From NCBI GenBank assembly GCA_018715465.1, contig DVLN01000155.1, forward strand, positions 1 through 23,740: a stretch of 23,740 nt of DNA. Reading direction: 5' to 3'. This DNA comes from Candidatus Faecivivens stercorigallinarum (GTDB lineage: Bacteria > Bacillota > Clostridia > Oscillospirales > Ruminococcaceae). How positions within the stretch are numbered: position 1 is the stretch's first letter; each line of letters starts with the position of its first letter. Below, piece after piece: positions 1 to 7,568 of this stretch. The notes beneath the pieces are model-generated. The model had not been told where the DNA came from, searched no databases, and saw only the letters and a program-made list of their open reading frames with translations. The translations under genes were made by a program, and so were the position numbers.

Positions 1-163
1 ATATGATCACTGTTCCATAAAACAGGTAAAACTCTCAGAATCTCTCTATACTGTATTTTATAACAAGATGGCAATTCTGTCAAGGACTTTACTTCCCATT
101 CTGTAAAATATAGCAAAACCATCAAAACCAACCGGTTATTTTGCCTGTATCCTGTACGCCTGT

Positions 164-192
164 TTGACATTCCGTTTACGGTTTGATACAAT
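164..192 (+). promoter_or_regulatory. Sigma-A promoter for the recD2 operon
   Basis: A consensus -35 box TTGACA (164-169) is followed after exactly 17 bases by the -10 box TACAAT (187-192). A TG one base upstream of the -10 box (184-185) makes it an extended -10. Transcription should start near base 199, giving a leader of about 44 bases before the recD2 start codon. The surrounding DNA is AT-rich, and bases 1-163 show no gene that I can support. Confidence 0.8.
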
Positions 193-208
193 GAAATGGT
201 ACAGATTT

Positions 209-228
209 TTTCCGCCGAACGGCGGAAA
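209..228 (+). other. 5' leader hairpin just upstream of the recD2 ribosome binding site
   Basis: TTTCCGCC (209-216) and GGCGGAAA (221-228) form a perfect 8-bp stem closed by the loop GAAC. The stem starts about 10 bases after the predicted transcription start and ends just before the GGGGG ribosome binding site (231-235). It has no U-tract after it, so it is not a terminator. A role in mRNA stability or in setting translation level is inference. Confidence 0.6.
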
Positions 229-242
229 CAGGGGGTTGGGGT

Positions 243-2501
243 ATGATTGCCGGACGGGAAAGCATTGTCAATATCGAAGGTATTGTCAGTGAAATTGTCT
301 ATATGAACCAGGAAACCAGCTTTGCCGTCATTGAAGTGGACACCGGTGAAGAACTGCTGCCCGTCATCGGTGAACTGTACGGCGTTACAGAGGGCGAAGA
401 ACTCCGGCTAAGCGGAAGTTACACCTCTCACCCCAAATTTGGCCGGCAGTTTAAGGCCTTGGCTTATGAACGCAGGCTGCCTGCCACCGCGTCGGCAATC
501 CGAAAATTTCTGTCCTCCGGGGCGGTAAAAGGAATTGGAGCAGTACTGGCGGCACGGATTGTTGAAACGTTTGGCGACGATACAATGACCGTACTGGAAG
601 AGACGCCCGGACGGCTGGTCGAGGTGCGCGGCATCTCCCCCAAAAAGGCTGAAGCCATTACCCGGGAACTGGGACAGATGTTCGGAATGCGGTCGGTCAT
701 GATGTTCCTTTCCACCTATGGCCTGACCCCGGCCGAAGGGGTAAAGGTGTGGAAAAAATGGGGATCCATTGCAATCGACATCGTCAAGGACAATCCTTAT
801 CTGCTGTGTCTGGACGACATCGGCACCGACTTTAAAAAGGCTGATGAGATTGCACTGTCGCTCGGCATCCCGGAAGACTCCGGCAAGCGGCTGTTTGGTG
901 CCGCCTGCCATGTCCTGCGCCACAACCTCAGAAACGGGCACACCTGTCTTGCACGGCAGACCATCGTCCAGCTGGTTCAGCGTCTGACCGACGCGTCGAT
1001 CGAAGCGATTGAGTCGGACATCGACCAGCGGATTGAAGAAGAGGAACTTTTTTCGGTTCAGCGCAACCGGGAATTTCTGTTTCTGCCAGCCATGTACAAT
1101 GCGGAAAAGTATATTGCCCTGCGGCTTGCGATGATGCTGCAAAACCGCTTTTTTGTCAGCCGGGACATCGACCGGATGATCGACGACGTCGAACAGCTCA
1201 AAAATATCCACTATGAATCGCTGCAAAGAGACGCCATCCGGGCGGCACTGCAAAAAAGTATGCTGATCCTGACTGGCGGTCCCGGCACCGGCAAGACCAC
1301 CACCCTCAATGCGATCATCGACCTGCTGGAGCAGGAGGGTCTGTCCATCGCCATTGCAGCACCGACCGGACGGGCAGCCAAACGAATCAGTGAAGTGACC
1401 GGACGGGAAGCCAAAACCATCCACCGGCTGCTGGAAGTGGATTTCAGCTCCCGGGAAGAACTGAATTTCATCCACAATGAACGCAACCCGCTTAAGGCTG
1501 ACGCAGTTGTCATCGACGAGATGTCGATGGTCGATACTGCTTTGTTTGAATCGCTGCTGCGGGGATGCAGGATGGGCTGCAAGCTGATTCTGGTCGGCGA
1601 CTCCGACCAGCTGCCCAGCGTCGGAGCAGGAAATATTCTGCGGGATTTGATTGATTCCGGCTGTATCCCTACAGTAGAACTGAAACAAGTTTTCCGCCAG
1701 GCAGCTGAAAGCAAAATTGTCACCAATGCCCACCGGATTGTCGCTGGTGAATATCCCGACCTGACTGTCCGGGACAACGACTTCTTTTTCCTGCGGCGTC
1801 AAAATACAGCAAGTGTCCTGTCAACGGTAACGGAACTGGTAGCCAAGCGTCTGCCTGCCTCCTACGGTTATTCCCCGCTGGAGGATATCCAGGTGCTGAC
1901 TCCCCAGCGAAAAGGGGACCTCGGTGTTTATGCGATCAACGACAGCTTACAGCAGGCACTCAATCCGCCTCAGAAGGGCAAAAAAGAGTATAAAAGCATC
2001 CTGTTTACCTTCCGGGAAGGGGACAAGGTACTGCAAACCCGCAACAACTACGACATCGAATGGGAAAAACCGGGAACCAATGAAAAGGGAATGGGCATCT
2101 ATAACGGAGATATCGGCATTATCCGCCGGATTGACCTGATTGGCGGCAATATCGAAATTGACTTTGATGATCGCCGCTGCAATTATACGCTGGATATGGC
2201 GGGGGAACTGGAGCTGGCGTACGCTGTCACAGTACACAAAAGCCAGGGAAGTGAATACAGTGCGGTTGTCCTGCCGATTCTGGGCGGATATGACAAGCTG
2301 TATTTCCGTAACCTGCTTTATACCGCGGTGACCCGTGCCCGCAAGCTGCTGATCATTGTCGGCAGTGAAAGCCGGGTATATCAGATGGTGGACAACAACC
2401 GTAAGATGCTGCGGTATACCGGTCTTCGGTACTTTTTGCAGCAGGAGGCGGGGAAAAACGCATCGGTTCAGGACGAGGCGCCCGAACAGACCACATTATG
2501 A
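243..2501 (+). CDS. recD2: RecD2-type ATP-dependent 5'-3' DNA helicase
   Basis: This is a superfamily 1B helicase of the RecD2 (YrrC) family, found in bacteria with or without RecBCD/AddAB. The 752 residues match the family's usual length. An N-terminal OB-like region (about 8-75) and helix-hairpin-helix repeats (about 90-160) mark RecD2 rather than RecD1. The helicase core has Walker A GGPGTGKT (345-352), Walker B VVIDEMSMVD with D425-E426, GDSDQLPSVG, and the late motif VTVHKSQGSE (662-670). The ATG at 243 has a GGGGG ribosome binding site 7 bases upstream. RecD2 is linked to replication-fork maintenance and repair in other Firmicutes. It heads a four-gene run and its stop codon overlaps the comF start (ATGA). 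The family call is firm; the in vivo role is inferred. Confidence 0.95.
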   Translation: MIAGRESIVNIEGIVSEIVYMNQETSFAVIEVDTGEELLPVIGELYGVTEGEELRLSGSYTSHPKFGRQFKALAYERRLPATASAIRKFLSSGAVKGIGAVLAARIVETFGDDTMTVLEETPGRLVEVRGISPKKAEAITRELGQMFGMRSVMMFLSTYGLTPAEGVKVWKKWGSIAIDIVKDNPYLLCLDDIGTDFKKADEIALSLGIPEDSGKRLFGAACHVLRHNLRNGHTCLARQTIVQLVQRLTDASIEAIESDIDQRIEEEELFSVQRNREFLFLPAMYNAEKYIALRLAMMLQNRFFVSRDIDRMIDDVEQLKNIHYESLQRDAIRAALQKSMLILTGGPGTGKTTTLNAIIDLLEQEGLSIAIAAPTGRAAKRISEVTGREAKTIHRLLEVDFSSREELNFIHNERNPLKADAVVIDEMSMVDTALFESLLRGCRMGCKLILVGDSDQLPSVGAGNILRDLIDSGCIPTVELKQVFRQAAESKIVTNAHRIVAGEYPDLTVRDNDFFFLRRQNTASVLSTVTELVAKRLPASYGYSPLEDIQVLTPQRKGDLGVYAINDSLQQALNPPQKGKKEYKSILFTFREGDKVLQTRNNYDIEWEKPGTNEKGMGIYNGDIGIIRRIDLIGGNIEIDFDDRRCNYTLDMAGELELAYAVTVHKSQGSEYSAVVLPILGGYDKLYFRNLLYTAVTRARKLLIIVGSESRVYQMVDNNRKMLRYTGLRYFLQQEAGKNASVQDEAPEQTTL

Positions 2502-3208
2502 AAAAACAAAGGCTGCATATAATAACAGAGGTGGCACAACGGCTGTTTTTTCCGCCGGTCTGTCCCAGCTGCGGCAGAAGCATTGGCAAACGGGAAATCT
2601 TCTGCCCGCTCTGTTCAAAACAGTTATTTCGTGTCCATCCGGGGGACGTCTGTCCACACTGCGGTAAAACGGTCTGTGCATGCCGGTCGCTCCGACCGCT
2701 CTTTACCCGGGTCTTTCCGGCGAGCCTTTATCTGGGAAGCATGCAGCCAGCCATCCAGAACATGAAGTTTAACCATCATCCCGGCCATGCACGGATACTG
2801 GGGAAACTGATGGCACAATCACTGGCTGAATACCAGGTGCAAGCGGACTTTGACATGCTGGCCGCAATCCCGATGAGCCGCAAAAAACTGCGTACCCGTG
2901 GGTACAATCAGGCAGCACTCCTGGCAGCAGCCGTTTCCCGGGAAACAGGCATTCCATTTGTACCTGGTGCGCTGACCAAAATCCGCGAAACCGCCTCCCA
3001 GCATGAACTCTCCGCCCAGCTTCGGCAGACCAACCTCAAGGGCAGTTTCCGTGCTGACCCATTGGTGAATGGAAAGCGGGTTTTGCTGATCGACGATGTT
3101 CTGACGACCGGCGCGACAGCCAACCAGGCAGCCGAAGCGCTGCTGCTGGCGGGAGCGGCACAGGTGGATGTGCTGGTACTCTCAACAACCTCTTCCACAA
3201 CTATATGA
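2498..3208 (+). CDS. comF: ComF family amidophosphoribosyltransferase-like protein
   Basis: ComF proteins act in the cytoplasm and are needed for efficient natural transformation in several bacteria. The 236 residues have the usual two-part layout. The N-terminal zinc-ribbon region carries CxxC pairs at C22/C25, C36/C39 and C52/C55, with further cysteines at 60 and 62. The phosphoribosyltransferase fold follows, with the PRPP-binding signature VLLIDDVLTTGAT and acidic pair D199-D200. No good ribosome binding site precedes the ATG, but it overlaps the recD2 stop as ATGA, so it is probably translated by coupling. The family call is secure. A competence role here is inferred from the family and from comEC about 4.4 kb away. 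A housekeeping phosphoribosyltransferase-like role remains possible. Confidence 0.92.
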   Translation: MKKQRLHIITEVAQRLFFPPVCPSCGRSIGKREIFCPLCSKQLFRVHPGDVCPHCGKTVCACRSLRPLFTRVFPASLYLGSMQPAIQNMKFNHHPGHARILGKLMAQSLAEYQVQADFDMLAAIPMSRKKLRTRGYNQAALLAAAVSRETGIPFVPGALTKIRETASQHELSAQLRQTNLKGSFRADPLVNGKRVLLIDDVLTTGATANQAAEALLLAGAAQVDVLVLSTTSSTTI

Positions 3209-3251
3209 CCCGGCCCCTGTCCGGGAATCTGTCTGAAAAGGAGAATGTTCT

Positions 3252-3767
3252 ATGTTCCATGAAATCAAGGTATCCGATCTGTCCTTCAACCCCTTTACCC
3301 GTCTGGACAAAGACTGGGCGCTGGTTACCGTCACCGATCCCGACACCGGAAAAACCAATACGATGACCGTCAGCTGGGGCGGCGTTGGGGTTCTGTGGGG
3401 GAAAAATGTTGTAACCATCTATATCCGGCCGCAGCGGTATACCCATGAATTTTTGGAAAAAACCGATCGCTTTACCCTCAGCTTTTATGATATGAGCAAG
3501 GAAGGGATGCGCCAGTCGCTCACCCTCTGCGGAAGAAAATCCGGGCGGGACCTCGACAAAATTGCGGAAGCCGGGCTGCATCTGACCGGTGAGGGCGGCT
3601 ACCCCTGGTTTGAGGAATCCCAGCTTGTCTTCTGCTGCCGGACCCTTTACCGCTCCGCCTTTAATCCTGCGCTGATTTCGGATGATATCAAAGCATCGGT
3701 CTATCCCGGCGCGGATTATCACGACGTCTACATCGCGGAAATTGAAAAGGTGATCAGCAGCGACTGA
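3252..3767 (+). CDS. Flavin reductase-like (FMN-binding split-barrel) protein
   Basis: This 171-residue protein resembles the flavin reductase-like domain family, which binds FMN in a split beta-barrel and often transfers electrons from NAD(P)H or a partner. The diagnostic stretches are NTMTVSWGGVGVLWGKNVV, followed by IYIRPQRYTHEFLE and FTLSFY, which are typical of the clostridial subgroup. There is no signal peptide or membrane segment, so it should be cytoplasmic. The ATG has an excellent AAGGAG (3238-3243) 8 bases upstream, so it can be translated independently of comF. Its stop overlaps the next start (TGATG). The substrate and partner cannot be told from sequence, and its place among DNA and RNA genes gives no clear clue. 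Confidence 0.85.
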   Translation: MFHEIKVSDLSFNPFTRLDKDWALVTVTDPDTGKTNTMTVSWGGVGVLWGKNVVTIYIRPQRYTHEFLEKTDRFTLSFYDMSKEGMRQSLTLCGRKSGRDLDKIAEAGLHLTGEGGYPWFEESQLVFCCRTLYRSAFNPALISDDIKASVYPGADYHDVYIAEIEKVISSD

Positions 3768-4684
3768 TGGCACCTTTTGTAAGCATCTACCAGTATACCG
3801 TCGAGCCGGAATGGGACGGGAAACTGCTGCAGGATTACTTTAAGGAATCCCTAGGCTTTTCCCGTCGGACGATCATCGACCTGAAAAAAGGCGGGCTGTC
3901 GGTAAACGGTGCCCATCTGCGAATGGTTGACCCGGTTCACGCCGGTGATCAGATCCAGATTGTGCTGGGCGAGTCGGAACAGATCAATCTGATTCCCAAC
4001 CCCGAGCTGCCGGTCACCCTTGTCTATGAAGACCGGGATATCTGCGTTATGGAAAAACCGGCAGGTATGTCGGTACACCCCTGCACGCTGTATTATAACG
4101 ATACGGTCGGCAACTGGTTTTCCGCCCGCTACCGTTCGGAAGACGGCAGCAGCGGAATTGCCTTCCGGCCATTATACCGGCTGGACAGAGATACCACCGG
4201 TATTGTCGTCGCCGCCAAAAACACCCTTGCAGCCGGTATGCTGATGGGAAAACTGCAAAAGGTCTATTACGCTGTCGCGGAAGGAACCATCGAGCAACAT
4301 GAAGGCTGCATAGACGCTCCGCTGGTCCGTGTCCCCGGCTCGATTATCACCCGAAAAGTAGACTTTTCTAACCCGCAGGCACAACGGGCGGTCACACATT
4401 TTAAAGTGCTTTGCCGCGCAAACGGCCACACGCTGATTGCCTGTAAGCTGGAGACCGGCCGTACCCATCAGATTCGGGTGCATATGGCCTACATCGGCCA
4501 CCCACTGGCCGGAGATACCCTGTATGGTGGACATGACACACAGATCCGCACCCAAGCTCTCCACTGCAAAGAGGTTACCATCCCTGCGGTCAAAGCCCTC
4601 TCGCGGGCAGAAATGCGGATTATCCGTCCGCTCCCGCGACAGATGGCCGAACTGGTCGGACTGCAATTGGATGATTGTATATAA
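3767..4684 (+). CDS. RluA-family RNA pseudouridine synthase
   Basis: This enzyme converts specific uridines to pseudouridine in rRNA or tRNA. The 305 residues contain an N-terminal S4 RNA-binding domain (about 18-75) and the RluA catalytic domain. The motif RLDRDTTG carries the catalytic aspartate D140. The later conserved stretches LETGRTHQIRVHMAYIGHPLAGD and the QALHC region are present. The start overlaps the preceding stop codon as TGATG, with only a distant AAAAGG upstream, which fits translational coupling. It is the last gene of the recD2 run and is followed by a strong terminator. RluD, RluC and RluA targets cannot be separated by eye, so no symbol is given. Confidence 0.93.
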   Translation: MAPFVSIYQYTVEPEWDGKLLQDYFKESLGFSRRTIIDLKKGGLSVNGAHLRMVDPVHAGDQIQIVLGESEQINLIPNPELPVTLVYEDRDICVMEKPAGMSVHPCTLYYNDTVGNWFSARYRSEDGSSGIAFRPLYRLDRDTTGIVVAAKNTLAAGMLMGKLQKVYYAVAEGTIEQHEGCIDAPLVRVPGSIITRKVDFSNPQAQRAVTHFKVLCRANGHTLIACKLETGRTHQIRVHMAYIGHPLAGDTLYGGHDTQIRTQALHCKEVTIPAVKALSRAEMRIIRPLPRQMAELVGLQLDDCI

Positions 4685-4697
4685 GCATAATAAAAGC

Positions 4698-4751
4698 AAA
4701 ATCCTGCTGTCTCCTTCTCCCAGAATAGGGGGGAAAATACAGCAGGATTTT
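4698..4751. terminator. Two-way intrinsic terminator between convergent operons
   Basis: A perfect 13-bp inverted repeat (4698-4710 with 4739-4751) has the arms AAAATCCTGCTGT and ACAGCAGGATTTT. A second stem, TTCTCCC with GGGGGGAA, extends it inward. T-rich tails occur on the plus strand (TTTTTCTC) and, read in reverse, on the minus strand (TTTTGCTTTTATT). It lies between the stop codons of the pseudouridine synthase and the flavoprotein gene, so it should end both transcripts. Confidence 0.9.
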
Positions 4752-4772
4752 TCTCTTGTTGCGTCATGTTCA

Positions 4773-5348
4773 TCAATAGACAGCTCCCGACCGCCCGGCA
4801 TGGTCGATAAACCACCGGGCCATGGTCCGCACGCCATCCAATGCCTGACGATCATCCGCCACCGGCAGATGGTCGGTATTCTGTGCCGCGGCAAGAGGCG
4901 CTATGCGGCCCGCATTCATCAGCCGCAGGAATTTGACCGCCGCGTCCCATGCAGGGGTCATATTGCCGTCGCCGCCGCCTGTCAGAATCACACCGCCGTT
5001 TTTAGGGTGGGGGAACATCTGCTCATTCCGAAAACGTCTGGCCATATAGCTGGCCTGCAAACGACTGCCGATTGCCAGCAATGGCGGGGTCAGATCAGAA
5101 AAATAGACCGGCGAGGCAAGGACGATATTGTCATAGCTGTCCAGTGTCCGGTAAAGATGCTGCATCGGGTCCTGTAATGCACAGCCGGACTTTGACTTGC
5201 AGTACCGGCAATCCTGACAGGCCTGAATTCCACTGGTAAAGGCGTCCAGACGGATGACCTGTCCGGGCAGCAGCGACACCAGCTGTTCCACCAGGAATGC
5301 GACATCACCATTTTTGCGGGGCGAACCATTAAGTATCAGTGTCTTCAT
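4773..5348 (-). CDS. Iron-sulfur flavoprotein / NADPH-dependent FMN reductase-like protein
   Basis: This 191-residue protein has a flavodoxin-like fold. The start MKTLILNGSPRKNG is the FMN phosphate-binding loop and ASPVYFSDLTPPL is the second flavin-contact motif. Between them, cysteines C44, C47, C50 and C56 give the spacing CX2CX2CX5C. This matches the compact cluster motif of iron-sulfur flavoproteins (Isf, first described in Methanosarcina), so a [4Fe-4S] cluster is likely. The cytoplasmic electron-transfer role is inferred and the partner is unknown. The ATG overlaps the stop of the acetyltransferase gene upstream (ATGA), with AAAGGAG 11 bases before the start. It is the last gene before the two-way terminator. 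Confidence 0.87.
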   Translation of the reverse strand: MKTLILNGSPRKNGDVAFLVEQLVSLLPGQVIRLDAFTSGIQACQDCRYCKSKSGCALQDPMQHLYRTLDSYDNIVLASPVYFSDLTPPLLAIGSRLQASYMARRFRNEQMFPHPKNGGVILTGGGDGNMTPAWDAAVKFLRLMNAGRIAPLAAAQNTDHLPVADDRQALDGVRTMARWFIDHAGRSGAVY

Positions 5349-5803
5349 TCGGTATTCGGCTCCTTTCGCAGATCTTTTGCCAGAAACATTTCCAGCGGCT
5401 GTTCAAATCCCGGGAAATCCATCGTGATTGCGCCGATATCACGATACCCCAGCTTTCGGTAAAAATGCTGTGCTTCTTCGTCCACCTGAGTGGATACCAT
5501 GACCAGCGGATAACCCTGCCGCCGCATCTCCTTTTCCCAGCATCCCATCGCCCACCGGCCAAGCCCATTTCTTCTGCACGAGCTGTCCAGATAGATCAGA
5601 TTCAAAAACGGAATAGTATCCCAGAACATTCCCCAACGCAGAACACCTGCCGGAAAATCCTCGATATATAAGATCCAGGCCATTTTTTCCCGAACTTTCT
5701 TTTCAAAACCGGATCGTGACAAATGACGATCAAACCTATTCCACAATTCTGCGTCTTCCAATGTGGCAAAACACAAGCCATAACACTGTTCAGAGGTCAT
5801 CAC
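5345..5803 (-). CDS. GNAT family N-acetyltransferase
   Basis: This 152-residue protein has the GNAT fold. The acetyl-CoA pyrophosphate loop is R77-R-N-G-L-G82, preceded by the beta-4 strand LNLIYLDSSC. The C-terminal STQVDEEAQHFYRKLGY segment is the usual final helix and strand. The substrate cannot be read from sequence; small-molecule or protein amine acetylation are both possible. The start is uncertain: GTG at 5803 lies 9 bases from AAAAGGAG (5820-5813), and ATG at 5800 lies 12 bases away. The gene overlaps the flavoprotein gene downstream by four bases, so the two are probably co-translated. A 51-base gap separates it from the RNase M5-like gene upstream, with no visible terminator. Confidence 0.88.
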   Translation of the reverse strand: MMTSEQCYGLCFATLEDAELWNRFDRHLSRSGFEKKVREKMAWILYIEDFPAGVLRWGMFWDTIPFLNLIYLDSSCRRNGLGRWAMGCWEKEMRRQGYPLVMVSTQVDEEAQHFYRKLGYRDIGAITMDFPGFEQPLEMFLAKDLRKEPNTE

Positions 5804-5854
5804 CTTTTCACGCTCCTTTTTGTCTCTCTGCTCCTGATCAAAACGGATTGTTTT

Positions 5855-6484
5855 TTACTGATCGCAGGTTTGATCAAACCGTTCCATCAACTGATAAAAT
5901 TCTTCACGGGTATATAGGGTATTCAGTACCGGCAGCAGTCCCTTGGCTGTCAATCGGGAGGGAAGAGATAGCTTTTTCAGCAGTGCCGCCCGTCTGACCG
6001 CTGCGTCATCGGTGCCGGACAGCCCCAGCAGGTACAGATCGGCTTTGGTGATCAGTTCATCATCAGCTTTTGCCGGTTTGCTGTCTCCCATGACCCCGGC
6101 CTTTTCAAAGGCCTTTTTCAGCAGCCCGACCGGTATCCCTTCGACTCCGAGTTTTCCCTCTTTGGATGGGGCATTTTTTCGGCGTTCCTTGCCGAAGATA
6201 TCCGGGATATAGACATTGATCAGTCTGCTGACATCCGGCATCGCCGAACGGATATAATGCCGGATGCGAAAACCCGCCCGGTCAGAGTCAGTCAGAATGA
6301 TCAGTCCCTCTTTCTCGGCCAGCTGCCGCAGCAGTTCCAGCTTCTCCGGGTCGGTAAAAATCCCAAAACCGCCTGTTTCAATAATCGTTCCGTCAATCAG
6401 TTCCTGTAAGCGCATCCTGTCATATTTTCCCTCTACAACGATCGGAACCAACAGTTTTATCTTTTCGCCTTGTGTCTCGCTCAC
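5855..6484 (-). CDS. rnmV: Toprim-domain RNase M5-like protein
   Basis: This 209-residue protein has a Toprim nuclease domain at its N-terminus with glutamate E18 in VVEGKYD and the acidic pair D66/D68 in LTDSDRAG. The conserved IETGGFGIF segment lies between them. These features and the length match RNase M5, which trims 5S rRNA precursors with help from ribosomal protein L18 in Firmicutes. The C-terminal part (about 130-209) fits the extension seen in clostridial members. The start is GTG at 6484, six bases past the holA stop, with AGAGGG and AAAAGG upstream. This tight spacing implies cotranscription with holA and comEC. Bacillus rnmV lies elsewhere, beside ksgA, so a related Toprim paralogue is possible. 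Confidence 0.8.
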   Translation of the reverse strand: MSETQGEKIKLLVPIVVEGKYDRMRLQELIDGTIIETGGFGIFTDPEKLELLRQLAEKEGLIILTDSDRAGFRIRHYIRSAMPDVSRLINVYIPDIFGKERRKNAPSKEGKLGVEGIPVGLLKKAFEKAGVMGDSKPAKADDELITKADLYLLGLSGTDDAAVRRAALLKKLSLPSRLTAKGLLPVLNTLYTREEFYQLMERFDQTCDQ

Positions 6485-6489
6485 GCCTT

Positions 6490-7536
6490 TTATCCCTCTT
6501 CCTTCAGCGCCAGAATCTGCGCCACCGCTTCTTCCACCAGTATCCGGTCTTCTCCGTGCCCGCTCTTCATCGCCAGCTCGGTCTGCATCAGGATATTCAG
6601 GCTCCCGCGGAGCATCCGCATCGAATACCGCGGCACATCCCGAAAAGCGTTATTGACCAGAAATGCCCGTTTGCCGTACGAATAGACAGACAGCAGGTCG
6701 TTTGCAGTTTTCTCCGCGTTGTGGGCCGCCTTTGCACGGTACAGGTCGATAAATGACCCGCTCAGCACGCTGAGTATCCGGGAAGGCTCCTCCCGCTGGA
6801 TAAACAGGTCGTTGAGTATCTGAAAGGCGCGGGTACGCCCGCCGCCGCCGAGCATCGCTTTTGACAGATCAAAGATGGACGCTTCGAGACTCTTGTGGGT
6901 GACCAGCTCGACATCCGCCCGGGTGATCTCTCCCTGCATCCGGTAGGCGATCAGCTTGTCGGTCTCCCGCATCAGTGTTTCCATCGCTGTTCCGCACCGG
7001 TCAATTAAGATGCTGGCAGTCACCTGGTCAATCGAACAGCCGGCCTTCTGGCATTTCTGCCGGATCAGGCGGATCAGCTCCGCCTGACTTTTCGGCTGAA
7101 TATCGGCGACAATCCCGACGCGGGCAATCTGTTCCATCAGCTTTTTCAGCCGCGCATTCTTTTTGGGGTTGAGGTCATAGGCAGATACATACAAAATCAG
7201 GACGGTCGTTGGATTCGGGTCATCCATGATTTCCGTCAGAGTTTCCAGATCTGCCGCCGGCAGCTTTTCCAGATTCGGATTCTGAATCAGTACGCATTTA
7301 TAGTCCGCCATCAGCGGCAGGCTTTCGCATTCTGTCCGTACCGCGACCATATCGACGCCTGTTCCGTCAAATTTGCGGAAGTTGAAGCTCTCGGTCCCTT
7401 TTTTGACCAGCTTTGCAAGCAGCTTTTGCAGGCAGACGGAAGAATAGTAGGTCTCCCGCCCATAGATCAGATAAACCGGGGCCGGGTCTTCCTCCCGTAT
7501 ACTTTTGAGCAAGGCCTGATCGTCATAATATGGCAT
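6490..7536 (-). CDS. holA: DNA polymerase III delta subunit (clamp loader)
   Basis: HolA is the delta subunit of the clamp loader, which opens the beta sliding clamp during replication. The protein is 348 residues from the ATG at 7536, close to the 347 of Bacillus HolA (YqeN). It shows the family's N-terminal PVYLIYGRETYY, the FRKFDG segment, VLILYVS and the C-terminal helical domain with FAL/KAMLGGGGRTRAFQIL-type helices. The reading frame extends upstream to a GTG at 7572 that would overlap the comEC stop. However, the AAAGGA at 7549-7544 is 7 bases before the ATG at 7536, so I prefer that start. The comEC-holA order is a known Firmicutes arrangement. The usual downstream rpsT is absent; an RNase M5-like gene follows instead. 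Confidence 0.93.
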   Translation of the reverse strand: MPYYDDQALLKSIREEDPAPVYLIYGRETYYSSVCLQKLLAKLVKKGTESFNFRKFDGTGVDMVAVRTECESLPLMADYKCVLIQNPNLEKLPAADLETLTEIMDDPNPTTVLILYVSAYDLNPKKNARLKKLMEQIARVGIVADIQPKSQAELIRLIRQKCQKAGCSIDQVTASILIDRCGTAMETLMRETDKLIAYRMQGEITRADVELVTHKSLEASIFDLSKAMLGGGGRTRAFQILNDLFIQREEPSRILSVLSGSFIDLYRAKAAHNAEKTANDLLSVYSYGKRAFLVNNAFRDVPRYSMRMLRGSLNILMQTELAMKSGHGEDRILVEEAVAQILALKEEG

Positions 7537-7568
7537 GGACATTTCCTTTCCTGTGCAAAGTTTCGGGA

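Noticed and set aside
164..192. LexA-type SOS box near recD2
   Set aside because: No CGAAC-N4-GTTCG-like dyad is present upstream of recD2, so I do not claim SOS control.
408..1802. 464-codon open frame on the minus strand inside recD2
   Set aside because: The plus strand carries all RecD2 helicase motifs; the minus frame shows no domain and no start signals.
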